This document shows positions 24,759 through 33,992 of a stretch of 64,000 nucleotides of DNA, piece by piece. Position 1 is the first letter of the stretch. Each line of letters starts with the position of its first letter. The stretch spans positions 124,001 to 188,000 of the forward strand of contig NZ_JAAVLW010000007.1 of the NCBI RefSeq assembly GCF_013114835.1, given 5' to 3'. This DNA comes from Bradyrhizobium archetypum (lineage in GTDB: Bacteria > Pseudomonadota > Alphaproteobacteria > Rhizobiales > Xanthobacteraceae). Under the pieces are notes generated by a model that was given only the letters and a program-made list of their open reading frames with translations, was not told the origin of the DNA and did not search any database. Both the position numbers and the translations under genes were made by a program.

Positions 24759-27017
24759 TCAATCTTTCCGGTTGGGCTCTCCATCCGCGATCAGCAAGAC
24801 CGACACCTTCGATTTGCGGAGCACGGCGGCAGCGACGCTGCCAAAGTTCAGCAAATCCCCCTGGATCCGGTCGACACCCAATACGACGAGGTTGGCGCCG
24901 CTGGTTCTGATTTCCTGAAGGATGGCCTCTTCAGGGGCCGCGTTTGCGCGCAACATTGTGTTCACATCGACATCATAACGGGCCGCTGCCGCCGCGGCGT
25001 CTTTCAGGATGCTCTCCTCATTGGCGAGTGACATGCTTGCGCTGTTCCGGCGCCTGCCCTTGTCCCGTGTCGTGGACACATAAATCACGTTCAGTGGATG
25101 CGTGCTCAAGCGCGCCAGTGCGACCGCAACCTCCGCGCCCCGCCGCGATACCGCGCTGCCGGAAACCGCAACGAGTATCTTGAATTCCGCCTTGGCGGGC
25201 TGCCTCAGGTGGATACCCTTTGCCGCAACGAGCGCGATGGGCCCCCTGAACCCTGAAGTCGCGTCTTCGACCTTCTTGTCGAAACCGTGCTTGCTCAGGA
25301 CGTTCTCTATTCCGACGACGAGAAGATCGAAGCCCTTTCGCGCCTCTTCCACAACGGCTTCGGTGGTCTTCTCGGCCCGAGCGCGCGTCGTGACCTCGAC
25401 GTCGTGCATGCTGGTCTGATCGGCCTCCGCGCTTGCCGTAGCCGCTTCCCTGACGACGGCCTCGTGGCTCTCCGCATGCTCACGCCTGCCTTCCTGCTGT
25501 TGCGCCCGGGCACCCAGATGCAGAATCGTGATCGGCAGTCCGCGCGCTCCCGCGAGAAGGCCGGCGACATGAGCGGCGAATTTCGCGTTCGTGCTCTCGT
25601 CCACTGCCAGCAGCAGACGTTCGAGATTGGTGACAAAGCCCTTTTGTTCGAACTCCTCGCGCTCGAGCCGCGCTTTCTCGTCATCCCCGAGCGGCAGGCG
25701 GGAAAGCGCGGCTCGAAGCATCGGCGGCATCGCCATTGTCGTGAGGATTGCCATCGTCACGATCATCGAAAACAGGTTTTGGCTGAGGACGCCCATTGAA
25801 AGACCGATGGTCGCGATGATGACCTCGGTTGATCCGCGCGCATTCATGCCGCTCGCTAGCGCGTAGGATTCCTTTCGGGTAAGGCCGCCAAGCGCCCCGC
25901 CGACGAAAGCGCCGCCGAATTTCCCGATGCTGGCAATCAGCACCAGCGCGATCGTCAGCAGCAGCAGGTTGGGGTCCCTGAGCACGGTCAGGTCCGCGCT
26001 CAAGCCGGCCAGGCCGAAGAACACCGGCATGAACAGGCTGGAGATCAAGCCACGCAGCCGCTCGTCGATTTGCCGGGTAAGTATGGGCGATTCCCCGACC
26101 AGAACGCCGGCAACAAATGCGCCGAGCACGGTGTGAACGCCGATCAGGTGTGTGATCATCGCCAACACGCTCATCAGCAACAGGATCACGGTGATGACCG
26201 CTGCCGAACTGACCAGATAGTCGTTGGCCCAGCGGATCAAGCGAAACGTCAGTCGCCGGCCGATCGTGAAACTGACCGCGAGGAAGGCGAGGGTGCCGAG
26301 CACGGCCTGGCTGACGGAAAAAACATCAAGCGTGCCGTGCGATGCCAGGCTGAAGATCATGGCGATGATGATCCAGCCGATGGTGTCGTCGATTATTGCT
26401 GTGGCAACGATGATCTGGCCGACATTGCGCCGCATGAAGTTCATTTCGCGCACCACGACCGCAACGATCTTAACCGACGAAATCGACAGTGCGGTGCCGA
26501 GAAATAGTGAAGCCACAAGGCGGGACTCCGGATGCGGAAGCAGGCTCTGCGGCAGAAACTGGCCGAGCGAGAAGCCGCAGACGAATGGAACCACGATTCC
26601 CGCGATCGATATGCTGGCGGCGGCCCGGCCGACCTTGCGGACAAGCTTGAGATCCGTTTCCATGCCGGTCAGCAGCAACAGCAGAAGTATGCCGAACTGC
26701 GCGACGCCCTCGATCAGCGCTTTCTGTTCCGGCGAGGGTGGAAAGATTGCGGTGTGCGCAGCCGGCCAGAGCCATCCGAGCAGGGAGGGGCCCAGCAACA
26801 GCCCGCCCAGCAATTCTCCCATCACCGATGGCTGGCCGATCCGCTGCATCAGTTCGCCGAGCCCACGGCCTACCACGATCAGGAGCGCGATCTGGGCCAG
26901 CAGGAGGAATTCGGACGGGCGTGCGGATTTTTCGCCGGCTGCGCCAGCGAAGGTAGTCACCAGCAGGCATGCGGCGAGGGCCAACAAAGTTACTTGCAGC
27001 CGCCGTCCCGCCGCCAT
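24759..27017 (-). CDS. CPA2-type cation/proton antiporter with C-terminal stress-protein-like domain
   Basis: 752 residues from ATG 27017. A signal-like N-terminus (about 1-30) precedes about 12 membrane segments typical of Na+/H+ or K+/H+ exchangers (GELMQRIGQPSVMGELLGG, TALSISSVKIV, ATAIIDDTIGW with the paired Asp, and GMNARGSTEVIIATIGLSMG). After about residue 445 the chain becomes soluble, with two stretches resembling universal stress protein folds (LLLAVDESTNAKFAAHVAG and FKILVAVSGSAVSRRGAEVA) and a late DLLNFGSVAAAVLRKSKVSVLLIA nucleotide-loop region. It probably exports cations under control of the cytosolic tail. Substrate ion is unknown. Confidence 0.9.
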   Translation of the reverse strand: MAAGRRLQVTLLALAACLLVTTFAGAAGEKSARPSEFLLLAQIALLIVVGRGLGELMQRIGQPSVMGELLGGLLLGPSLLGWLWPAAHTAIFPPSPEQKALIEGVAQFGILLLLLLTGMETDLKLVRKVGRAAASISIAGIVVPFVCGFSLGQFLPQSLLPHPESRLVASLFLGTALSISSVKIVAVVVREMNFMRRNVGQIIVATAIIDDTIGWIIIAMIFSLASHGTLDVFSVSQAVLGTLAFLAVSFTIGRRLTFRLIRWANDYLVSSAAVITVILLLMSVLAMITHLIGVHTVLGAFVAGVLVGESPILTRQIDERLRGLISSLFMPVFFGLAGLSADLTVLRDPNLLLLTIALVLIASIGKFGGAFVGGALGGLTRKESYALASGMNARGSTEVIIATIGLSMGVLSQNLFSMIVTMAILTTMAMPPMLRAALSRLPLGDDEKARLEREEFEQKGFVTNLERLLLAVDESTNAKFAAHVAGLLAGARGLPITILHLGARAQQQEGRREHAESHEAVVREAATASAEADQTSMHDVEVTTRARAEKTTEAVVEEARKGFDLLVVGIENVLSKHGFDKKVEDATSGFRGPIALVAAKGIHLRQPAKAEFKILVAVSGSAVSRRGAEVAVALARLSTHPLNVIYVSTTRDKGRRRNSASMSLANEESILKDAAAAAARYDVDVNTMLRANAAPEEAILQEIRTSGANLVVLGVDRIQGDLLNFGSVAAAVLRKSKVSVLLIADGEPNRKD

Positions 27018-27180
27018 TGCTTGATCCCCATCGCGCTGATTGCGCAAATTTCATCGGGTTCCGAACCTTCTGGGGTCAATTGCGTTCATTCCGATTGGTT
27101 TCACCAGACGACGGGCCTGGCGCTCCGTCAGGCGCGGCGAATGCGAATTTCATCAACGGTGATTCGATCAATGGTGATTC

Positions 27181-27627
27181 ATGGGCAAGAAAGCCCCGTC
27201 CACGACGGTCGACATCCAAACCGCAAAAGTTGCCGACAGTGCAAAGAAACTGAAAGAGAGCTCGGTCCGGATCGAGGACAGCGCCGATCGCCGCACTGAA
27301 CTCGCGTCCAACCGCACCGCGTTGGCCGCCGAGCGGACCTATAGTGCCTGGATCAGAACCGGGCTGTTTGCGCTCGCAAGCGGCGCAGGGGCCAAGACCG
27401 TGCTCACCGGTCTGATGCCGGCCTGGATCATCCTGGTCAACGGAAGCGCATTGATCGTTTTCAGTATCTTCTGTTACGTCGCCGCCGTCTGGCGCTTCAT
27501 CCATTCGGGCGCGGCCCGGCCAGCGCCCGACGTGCCGCGCATCGACGCGCGAATATTGACGGCGATGAGTGCATTCCTGTCGATCGTTTCGCTGGTGGCG
27601 CTGGTGGGGATCTGGCTGGAGAAGTAG
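27181..27627 (+). CDS. DUF202 membrane protein
   Basis: 148 residues. The family signature LAAERTYSAWIRTGLFALASG (residues 43-63) begins the first of three membrane segments; the others are about 80-100 and 120-145. A charged N-terminal 40 residues faces the cytosol. DUF202 proteins, such as yeast Vtc1 relatives and bacterial YidH, have no settled bacterial role. The gene diverges from the antiporter. Confidence 0.87.
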   Translation: MGKKAPSTTVDIQTAKVADSAKKLKESSVRIEDSADRRTELASNRTALAAERTYSAWIRTGLFALASGAGAKTVLTGLMPAWIILVNGSALIVFSIFCYVAAVWRFIHSGAARPAPDVPRIDARILTAMSAFLSIVSLVALVGIWLEK

Positions 27628-27920
27628 CAGTCATCACGCCGCGACGTGGCCAGCCTGTTCTATCTGGTCCCCGCTATGACGGCCTGATGCCGTATGTGCT
27701 TGTTCGGTGAGCGGCTTGACGCGGTCTTGATCGCCGGCATCGCCGCGTGCGTCACGGCGGTATTCCTGGTCAACCGCCGCTCAGTTTGAAGTAGAGCACT
27801 CAGTGTCCATGCACGCATAAATTTCGTGAAGCTTGTCAGTAGTTTCCCCAGGTTGTGCCCATTAAGGCGATCGTAAGCAAAAGGGGGCAGATTGGGCTCG
27901 ATTTTGGGGGATTTCTCGTC

Positions 27921-29657
27921 ATGACCACGCGATCGGTTGGAAAGTTCCTGCCAGCGCTCAAGCTGCGGCTCGGCACCAAGGCCGTCATCTCCGCCATCTT
28001 TCTGATTGCGGTAAATACCGCGCTGGTCGTGGGCGCGGCTCATTGGTCGCTGACGTCAGAGTTCGGCGACCGGGCGCTCCGGGACATCGAGGTCAACCTC
28101 CGGACGCTGGGGCTGGCGTTTGCCGAAACCTACAGCGACGCCAAAATCACCATCCGGGACGGGGCCGTCGCCCGCGCCGAAATTGCCAAAATGCCTGAGT
28201 TCAAGGACCACGCGATCGTCGATCGCGCGGTGGGCTATGCCGGCGGCAACGCGACCCTGTTCGTCTATGACGAGGCGAGCAACCAGTTCGTCCGCCGCAC
28301 CACCAATGTGAAGAAGGAAAACGGCGACCGCGCCGTCGGCACCCAGCTCGCTCCCGACCATCCAGGGCAGGCGGTGGTGCGCCGCGGTGAGGCCTATCGG
28401 GGACCGGCGACGCTGTTCGGTAAGACCTTCATGACGGCCTACTATCCGATCGTGAATCCGGCCGGAAAGGTGATCGGGCTCCTCTATGTCGGCATTCCCA
28501 TGGCTCACTACGAGAGCATGCTGTCGCATGCCATCCAGAACATGGCGATCGCCGCCGGCTTCGCCGCGCTGGTGGTGATGCTCCTGACCATGCTGATCGT
28601 GCGCCGGGTGACCAAGCCGCTAACGTCGGTCACGGCCTCGCTCACCGCAATCGCCAACGGCAACGCCGACGTCGAGATCGATTGCGACGATCGGATGGAC
28701 GAAATCGGCGAGATTGCGCGCTCCCTCGCGGTCTTCAAGAACAACTCGCTCGAGCGCCGGCGTCTGCGCGACGAACAGACGGCGGCTGCCGCCGCCGCCG
28801 CAGAGCAGCGCAAAGCCGAACTGCGCGGCTTCGTCGACGAGTTTCAGACCAGCGTCGGCGGCATCCTCGACAAGGTGCTGACCTCCTCCAGCGAATTCGA
28901 GCGCGTCGCGCGCCAGCTCACCGACACCGCGCGGACCACCGCAAACCTGTCAGGCAAGTCAGCCAGCGCCTCCGAGACCGCCTCCGAACATGTCCGCACG
29001 GCGGCGACCGCCTCCGACGAGCTCTCCAGCTCGATCGCCGAAATCACCCGCCGCGTGCAGGAATCGAACGGGATCGCGGCCGATGCCGTCAAGCAGGCCG
29101 CCGCCACCGATCAGCGCATCAACGAATTGTCGGAAGCCGGCGCCCGGATCGGCGACGTGGTGAAGCTGATCACCTCTATTGCCGAGCAGACCAACCTCCT
29201 GGCGCTCAACGCCACCATCGAGGCGGCGCGGGCAGGCGACGCCGGCCGCGGCTTTGCCGTGGTCGCGCAGGAAGTCAAGAGCCTCGCCGGCCAAACTGCG
29301 AAGGCGACCGAGGAGATCTCCAGCCAGATCGGTAGCATGCAGCTTGCGACCGAAGAGTCGGTCAGCGCGATCAAGGCGATCGGCCAGACCATCGAGCGTA
29401 TCAGCGATATCGCCACCTCGATCTCGGCGGCAGTCGAGCAGCAGCGCGGCGCGACGCAGAACATCGCCCAGAGCGTGCGCGCCGCGGCCAGTGGCACTGC
29501 CGACGTCGCCGCCAACATCCGCAACGCCGCGCAGGGCGCCGACGAAACCGGCGAGACATCCAGCCGGATGTTTGCCTCCGCACAGAATCTTTCGAGCGAG
29601 AGCCTGCACCTGAAGGCCGAAGTCGAGAAATTCCTCGACCGCGTCCGCGCCGCGTGA
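27921..29657 (+). CDS. Methyl-accepting chemotaxis protein with periplasmic Cache domain
   Basis: 578 residues from ATG 27921 (TTGGGGGA upstream). TM1 (about 20-42), a periplasmic single-Cache domain (about 45-200) with YYPIVNPAGKVIGLLYVG, TM2 (about 208-230), HAMP (about 230-285) and a cytoplasmic signalling helix. The conserved hairpin tip is ITSIAEQTNLLALNATIEAA followed by RAGDAGRGFAVVAQEVKSLA. It senses an unknown ligand and controls CheA. No che genes are nearby, so it must serve a remote chemotaxis array. There is no C-terminal CheR-docking pentapeptide. Confidence 0.93.
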   Translation: MTTRSVGKFLPALKLRLGTKAVISAIFLIAVNTALVVGAAHWSLTSEFGDRALRDIEVNLRTLGLAFAETYSDAKITIRDGAVARAEIAKMPEFKDHAIVDRAVGYAGGNATLFVYDEASNQFVRRTTNVKKENGDRAVGTQLAPDHPGQAVVRRGEAYRGPATLFGKTFMTAYYPIVNPAGKVIGLLYVGIPMAHYESMLSHAIQNMAIAAGFAALVVMLLTMLIVRRVTKPLTSVTASLTAIANGNADVEIDCDDRMDEIGEIARSLAVFKNNSLERRRLRDEQTAAAAAAAEQRKAELRGFVDEFQTSVGGILDKVLTSSSEFERVARQLTDTARTTANLSGKSASASETASEHVRTAATASDELSSSIAEITRRVQESNGIAADAVKQAAATDQRINELSEAGARIGDVVKLITSIAEQTNLLALNATIEAARAGDAGRGFAVVAQEVKSLAGQTAKATEEISSQIGSMQLATEESVSAIKAIGQTIERISDIATSISAAVEQQRGATQNIAQSVRAAASGTADVAANIRNAAQGADETGETSSRMFASAQNLSSESLHLKAEVEKFLDRVRAA

Positions 29658-29697
29658 GCACGGCCTTGTAGCTCTACGGCTTGGTCATTCCAGCATC

Positions 29698-29777
29698 GTC
29701 ATTCCGGGGTGGTGCGTTAGCACCAGACCCGGAATATCGAGATCCCGGATAGGTCCTTCGGACCATTCCGGGATGAC
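29698..29777. repeat. Palindromic intergenic element
   Basis: It runs GTCATTCCGGGGTGG to CCATTCCGGGATGAC and has inverted ends, with an inner pair GGTGCGTTAGCACC. It lies between the convergent chemoreceptor and peroxiredoxin genes, where it could also act as a bidirectional transcription end. Confidence 0.75.
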
Positions 29778-29787
29778 CGCTGCGCGG

Positions 29788-30447
29788 TCACTTCGGCTGG
29801 GGCACGATGCGGATGTAGGGCTTCGGCGCCTTCCAGCCGGCCGGATAGATCGTCTTCGCTTCGTCGTCGCTGACGGAGCCGGCGATGATAACGTCTTCGC
29901 CCTGCTTCCAGTCGGCCGGCGTCGCGACGCGATGCTTGGCGGTCATCTGCAGGGAATCGATCGCGCGCAGGATTTCCGCGAAATTGCGGCCGGTGGTCAT
30001 CGGATAGACCAGCACCAGCTTGATCTTCTTGTCGGGACCGATGACGAACACGTTGCGGACGGTCTGGTTGTCGGCGGGCGTGCGCGTCAGCGGATCCCCG
30101 GATGTCGAGGCCGGCAGCATGTCATAGAGCTTGGAGACGTTGTAATCGGTATCGCCGATCATCGGATAGTTCGGCGCCGCACCCTGCGTCTCCTTGATGT
30201 CCTCCGACCACTTCGCGTGCCGGTCGACGGGATCGACGCTCAAGCCCATCAGCTTGACGCCGCGTTTGTCGAATTCCGGCTTCAATTTCGCGAGAGCGCC
30301 GAGTTCGGTGGTGCAAACCGGCGTGAAATCCTTCGGATGCGAGAACAAAAGTGCCCAGCCATTGCCGATCCAATCGTGGAATTTGATTTTCCCTTCGGTG
30401 GTCTCAGCTTCGAAATCGGGGGCGGTTGCGCCAATCTGGAGTGCCAT
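29788..30447 (-). CDS. 1-Cys peroxiredoxin (Prx6 subfamily)
   Basis: 219 residues. The peroxidatic Cys lies in DFTPVCTTELG (about residue 45), with Thr and the Arg near TVRNVFVIGPD completing the active site. There is no second conserved Cys, and the long C-terminal domain (PADWKQGEDVIIAGSVSDDEA) is Prx6-type. It reduces hydrogen peroxide and alkyl hydroperoxides in the cytosol. A TGAGGTGA ribosome-binding site precedes the ATG. It stands alone in its direction. Confidence 0.95.
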   Translation of the reverse strand: MALQIGATAPDFEAETTEGKIKFHDWIGNGWALLFSHPKDFTPVCTTELGALAKLKPEFDKRGVKLMGLSVDPVDRHAKWSEDIKETQGAAPNYPMIGDTDYNVSKLYDMLPASTSGDPLTRTPADNQTVRNVFVIGPDKKIKLVLVYPMTTGRNFAEILRAIDSLQMTAKHRVATPADWKQGEDVIIAGSVSDDEAKTIYPAGWKAPKPYIRIVPQPK

Positions 30448-30911
30448 GGTTTCACCTCATGTTATTCAAGTTACAGGGAAATTTGTTTTTAGGATTATAG
30501 GAGTCTGAAGCGGCTAAGTGAACCGGTTAGCGCAAAAGGTGAGATCCTTTTCCGCGAGCCCGGAACTCCTAGCATCTTCTTTTGGTCGGCGCCTCTGCGA
30601 CGAAAAGAACCATTAGCGCCCTAATTCGGCGGAGGAAGCCAGTTCTTGCAACCATCCCCGCTTGTTTGATCGCGATCTTTTCATCGCCATTCCACTTTTC
30701 TGCCGCCGCTGCCCCGATATCGCCGTCTATCGCCCGCATCACGCCGGGCCGCTTTGCACCCGGCAGTGCATTGATCTGAACCGTGACGGAGGTCACAGCG
30801 ACCAATTGGCAACCATGTAAAAATCTCGGAATGCGGGTTTCGAATCGTTAACCGCTCGTTCATTCCCCGTATGGAAATGCTGGACTGGAATTGAAATTGA
30901 GAAGTGCAACT
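30448..30911. other. Gap with no recognised feature
   Basis: 464 bases between the divergent peroxiredoxin and the hypothetical gene at 30912. It is locally more AT-rich near 30470-30500, where the peroxiredoxin promoter is expected, but I cannot name a regulator site. Confidence 0.5.
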
Positions 30912-31511
30912 ATGTCTGCCCCAAGTACCGTCCCAAGTACCATCCCAAGTACCATGGGCGCTGAGACATCCGGCGCCCTTCAACCATCCTGCCGCAAGAC
31001 CGCCGCCCATGCACTCACGATCGTGCGCGATGGCGTGATCACCGGCGAGGGCCCCACGACCAAGGGCCGTATCCATTTCTCCCGTGCGCTCGATGCCGAC
31101 GACGCCGCCTGGTGCGCGCGCATCCTGACCGTGAGCGCGGTCGAGCATCAGCCGGTGAGCCGCGCCGAACTCGAGGCGCTGTTTGAGATCAGCGACGCCG
31201 CGGCGGAGCGTACCGATGATGGACGTTTCGACGATCTGTTGGCCAAGGCGGTTGCACATCATGCCGCCTCCGAGTCCGGCCTGCCGGTGCCGCCGCGCAC
31301 GGTTGCGCTGTCGCCCGATACCGACATCGAGAGCTGGGCGCCGACGAAAGCCGCCAACATCGACACCAAGGTGCTGGAATGGATTGCCAGCCAGATGCGC
31401 GGCAAGCGCCACAGCAACCATCGCCTTGCGGCGTTGGTCGCCACGCTGGTCGGCGCCGCGGCACTGCCGCTCGCGCAGTTGCCGGGCATGCTCGATATGG
31501 GAATGCTGTAA
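30912..31511 (+). CDS. Hypothetical protein with N-terminal PST repeats
   Basis: 199 residues. The N-terminus MSAPSTVPSTIPSTM is encoded by three 12-base repeats (30920-30955). The body is soluble (VRDGVITGEGPTTKGRIHFS, VSRAELEALFEISDAAAER) and the C-terminus has one hydrophobic stretch (LAALVATLVGAAALPLAQLPG). I do not recognise the family. It might be a membrane-associated regulatory protein. A strong terminator follows at 31537. Confidence 0.7.
   Translation: MSAPSTVPSTIPSTMGAETSGALQPSCRKTAAHALTIVRDGVITGEGPTTKGRIHFSRALDADDAAWCARILTVSAVEHQPVSRAELEALFEISDAAAERTDDGRFDDLLAKAVAHHAASESGLPVPPRTVALSPDTDIESWAPTKAANIDTKVLEWIASQMRGKRHSNHRLAALVATLVGAAALPLAQLPGMLDMGML
30920..30955 (+). repeat. Triple 12-bp tandem repeat inside a coding region
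   Basis: CCCAAGTACCGT, CCCAAGTACCAT and CCCAAGTACCAT follow each other directly and encode a four-residue period (PSTV, PSTI, PSTM) at the N-terminus of the gene at 30912. Copy-number change would keep the frame. Confidence 0.9.
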
Positions 31512-31536
31512 GTTCATTCGCCGAGGATCGGTTTCG

Positions 31537-31571
31537 AAACGGCGGGGTCATTCCCGCCGTTTTCGTTTTCG
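31537..31571 (+). terminator. Intrinsic terminator
   Basis: A perfect 10-bp stem AAACGGCGGG/CCCGCCGTTT with a 6-base loop is followed by a T-rich stretch (TTTCGTTTTC). It lies 26 bases after the stop of the gene at 30912 and faces the convergent phosphatase gene. Confidence 0.85.
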
Positions 31572-31603
31572 GTTACGCCAATCGTGCGCCGATCCGAGTT
31601 CGT

Positions 31604-33454
31604 CTACTTCCCCGCGGTCTTCTGCTTGCCGCCTTCCGCTTCCAGCCCCAGCGTGCGGCCCGGAAAACCCGCCGCATCGAAATAGCGCTGCGAGCCGACG
31701 CGCTGGAAATTCAGCACGGTGCGCAGGCCGCTTGCGGACGGCTTTGACGCAATGGTGCCGCTATGGGCTTTCGGGGTTGCGCCGTTGGGCAGTGCTTCGG
31801 TCATGACACGGCCGATCAGCTTGCCCTTGGCTTTTTGCGTGAGGCCCAAGAGTTTGGCCGCGGTGGCGCCGACGTCGGCGTTGCTGACGGGGAGGGGATC
31901 GACATAGCCTGATTTGAAGTCGGGCCCGATCGCCGCCATGAAGTTTAGGGTATCGCCGCGGCTGAAGCTGCCATGCATGCCCTGGCCCTGGCGCAGCACG
32001 GTGTCGGCAATCTGCACCGAGCAGTTGGTCGGCTCGTCGCATCCGGACGACCAGGAGCGGAAGTTGACCACGATCGACGGATGCGGCACGACCGCTTTGC
32101 CCTTGAGGCCGAGCTGCGACATCGGCAGCGTGCCGGGGAAATTCCCAAGTTCGTCGTCGACAAAGAGGCCGCTAATGTAATCCTGCTCCAGCAGCGCCTT
32201 GATGACGCGTTCCGCGAGCTTGCGATCCTTGGCCGGGATATAGATCAAGTCCGATCCGCCATTGGTTGCGACCACGACATCCGGCTTTGCGGGATCGTTC
32301 CCGATCAAGCCGTTACCCGCTTTGGGATGCGCGTTGTCGGCGACGCGCGCATTCTTGTCGTTGGGATCGAACAGCGGCAGGCTCAACGCTTTCGCCAGAT
32401 CGATCGCAACGAAGCCCATCGGGAGGAAATCCTTCGGTGTATCCTCGTAGGAGATCTTCGCCGCGGGGCTGGTTTTGCTTTCCTTCGAAATCGTCGAGAA
32501 GCCGTGATCGGAGGAGACGATGATATTGGTCGACGCGGCGAGGCCGAGCTCGTCCAGCGCCTTGCGAAGCTGGGCGAGGTTGTTGTCGGCGTTCCTGATG
32601 CCCGCCATCGACGTCGGTCCGTTGATGCCGGGCGTGATGGTGTTGAGGCTGTCGCCGGTGTTGTGCTGGCTGCCGTCGGGATCGCGCGACCAGAACACCA
32701 GCACGAACGGCTCATTGCGCGCCTTGAACATCGGCAGCACGACCTTGGCTGCGACATCGGCCATGTAGGCTTGCTGCGCGACATTGGCGGTCGTCGTGCC
32801 CGGCGTCTTGGCGTCGCCGGCCTTGGCATTCTCGCCGCGCGATGGAGTCTCCAGCGGCAGGCCCGCCTTGGCCAGCGCTTCCTTCATTTCATCCGACAGC
32901 GGGACGCCGTTCTTGCCGCCGGTGGCGTCATCGATGATGATCGAATGCAACCCCGCCGTGCCGACCTTGTCGGTGTGGTCGAAGATGAAGGTCGGGCCGT
33001 GCTTGCCGATGGCCGCGGTGCTGTAGCCTTTCTCGCGCGCCATCTTCAGAAGCGTCTCTTCGTTCAAATAGTCGCCGCCGAAATGCTCGTCGACCTCGAG
33101 CAGGACGGGATTGACTTCGAGGAACGGGGTGACGGTGTTGTTGGCGTGGGCGACGGGGCGACCGGTGTAGATCGTGTTGCTGAAGGTGCCGGTGTCGCCG
33201 AGATAGTGGCCGCTCGCCATCGCCGAGCCGTTGGCCATCGTAAAGGTCGGAAACAGCGAATGCGAGTTCTGGAAATTGACGCCCTTGTCGCGCAGCTCAG
33301 CCATCGCGGGCGCGGTCTGCGGCGTCACGATGCGCCCGCGCAAGCCGTCCGGCACGAACAGGATCAGGTTACGTGGCGTCGAATTTTGCGCCGCCACTGA
33401 ACTGGCAATCAGCCCCATCAGGCCAGCGGACAGCAACACCATTGTGCGGCGCAT
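31604..33454 (-). CDS. Alkaline-phosphatase-superfamily protein (nucleotide pyrophosphatase/phosphodiesterase type)
   Basis: 616 residues. Signal peptide MRRTMVLLSAGLMGLIASSV ends in AAQ. Metal and nucleophile sites of the superfamily are visible: Asp in LILFVPDGLRG (about 36), nucleophile Thr in SHSLFPTFTMANGSAMASGH (about 72), and Asp/His in IIVSSDHGFSTIS (about 310). A second Asp in VLVFWSRDPDGSQHNTGD and the late His of SGCDEPTN-region loops are less certain. It probably hydrolyses phosphodiesters or phosphonates in the periplasm. No transporter or pho genes are adjacent. Confidence 0.9.
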   Translation of the reverse strand: MRRTMVLLSAGLMGLIASSVAAQNSTPRNLILFVPDGLRGRIVTPQTAPAMAELRDKGVNFQNSHSLFPTFTMANGSAMASGHYLGDTGTFSNTIYTGRPVAHANNTVTPFLEVNPVLLEVDEHFGGDYLNEETLLKMAREKGYSTAAIGKHGPTFIFDHTDKVGTAGLHSIIIDDATGGKNGVPLSDEMKEALAKAGLPLETPSRGENAKAGDAKTPGTTTANVAQQAYMADVAAKVVLPMFKARNEPFVLVFWSRDPDGSQHNTGDSLNTITPGINGPTSMAGIRNADNNLAQLRKALDELGLAASTNIIVSSDHGFSTISKESKTSPAAKISYEDTPKDFLPMGFVAIDLAKALSLPLFDPNDKNARVADNAHPKAGNGLIGNDPAKPDVVVATNGGSDLIYIPAKDRKLAERVIKALLEQDYISGLFVDDELGNFPGTLPMSQLGLKGKAVVPHPSIVVNFRSWSSGCDEPTNCSVQIADTVLRQGQGMHGSFSRGDTLNFMAAIGPDFKSGYVDPLPVSNADVGATAAKLLGLTQKAKGKLIGRVMTEALPNGATPKAHSGTIASKPSASGLRTVLNFQRVGSQRYFDAAGFPGRTLGLEAEGGKQKTAGK

Positions 33455-33639
33455 CGGCTTCTCCCCAATTCAAAGATTTGAAGTCGCGGCCGGAGTGGGG
33501 CTGGCCGCGGCCCTCGTTTAATTTTTCTCTGCAACAGAATTGTTACATTGACTGGAACCGGGCTCAAGGGCCGGAACAAGCGATGGAACAGGCGGAAACA
33601 TTGCGGGCCTGACGCCGTTTTCACTGGCAGGAGGCTGCC

Positions 33640-33918
33640 ATGAGCAAATTTCACGAGAAAGCCGAGGCTCAGACAAAACAGATCATCGGGCAAATGCTCG
33701 GCGATGAGCTGTTGGTGCGGGAAGGCAAGGATCAGCAGCGCAAGGCGACCGAGCCTGACGAGCCTGAGTCACCGCCTGCCGGGAGCAAGGACCAAGGCAT
33801 TGTGCGCGACGAGCGCGGGCAGGAACAGCCCCGCGACAAGGAGCGCGCCCAGCGGGTGAGCCGGGTCGACCGGGGCGGCGATCCGCCCGGGAAGAAGGCT
33901 CCCGGGAAGCAGGCCTAG
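33640..33918 (+). CDS. CsbD-like stress-response protein (divergent)
   Basis: 92 residues with a strong GGCAGGAGG site. The N-terminal third KAEAQTKQIIGQMLGDELLV followed by REGKDQQRK resembles CsbD-like proteins. The rest is a charged, disordered Glu/Arg/Pro-rich tail ending GKKAPGKQA. CsbD proteins are induced by general stress, and their biochemical role is unknown. The tail is longer than usual for the family. Confidence 0.6.
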   Translation: MSKFHEKAEAQTKQIIGQMLGDELLVREGKDQQRKATEPDEPESPPAGSKDQGIVRDERGQEQPRDKERAQRVSRVDRGGDPPGKKAPGKQA

Positions 33919-33944
33919 GTCGGTGTGCTCCCGAGGGACGAAAA

Positions 33945-33966
33945 GAGGCGGCCCGCGGGCCGCCTC
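33945..33966. terminator. Bidirectional terminator-like palindrome
   Basis: GAGGCGGCCCGCGGGCCGCC plus TC forms a perfect 22-base palindrome preceded by AAAA and followed by CATTTC. It lies between the convergent CsbD-like gene and the secreted protein gene at 33993. Confidence 0.7.
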
Positions 33967-33992
33967 CATTTCGGAATCCGTTCGTTGCTGTT

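Noticed and set aside
27694..27789. 31-codon ORF (MCLFGERLDAVLIAGIAACV) as a small membrane protein
   Set aside because: No ribosome-binding site and no coding context; hydrophobic runs of this length occur by chance.
31973..33400. Long plus-strand open frame opposite the phosphatase gene
   Set aside because: Antisense shadow with low-complexity basic composition; the minus strand carries all phosphatase motifs.
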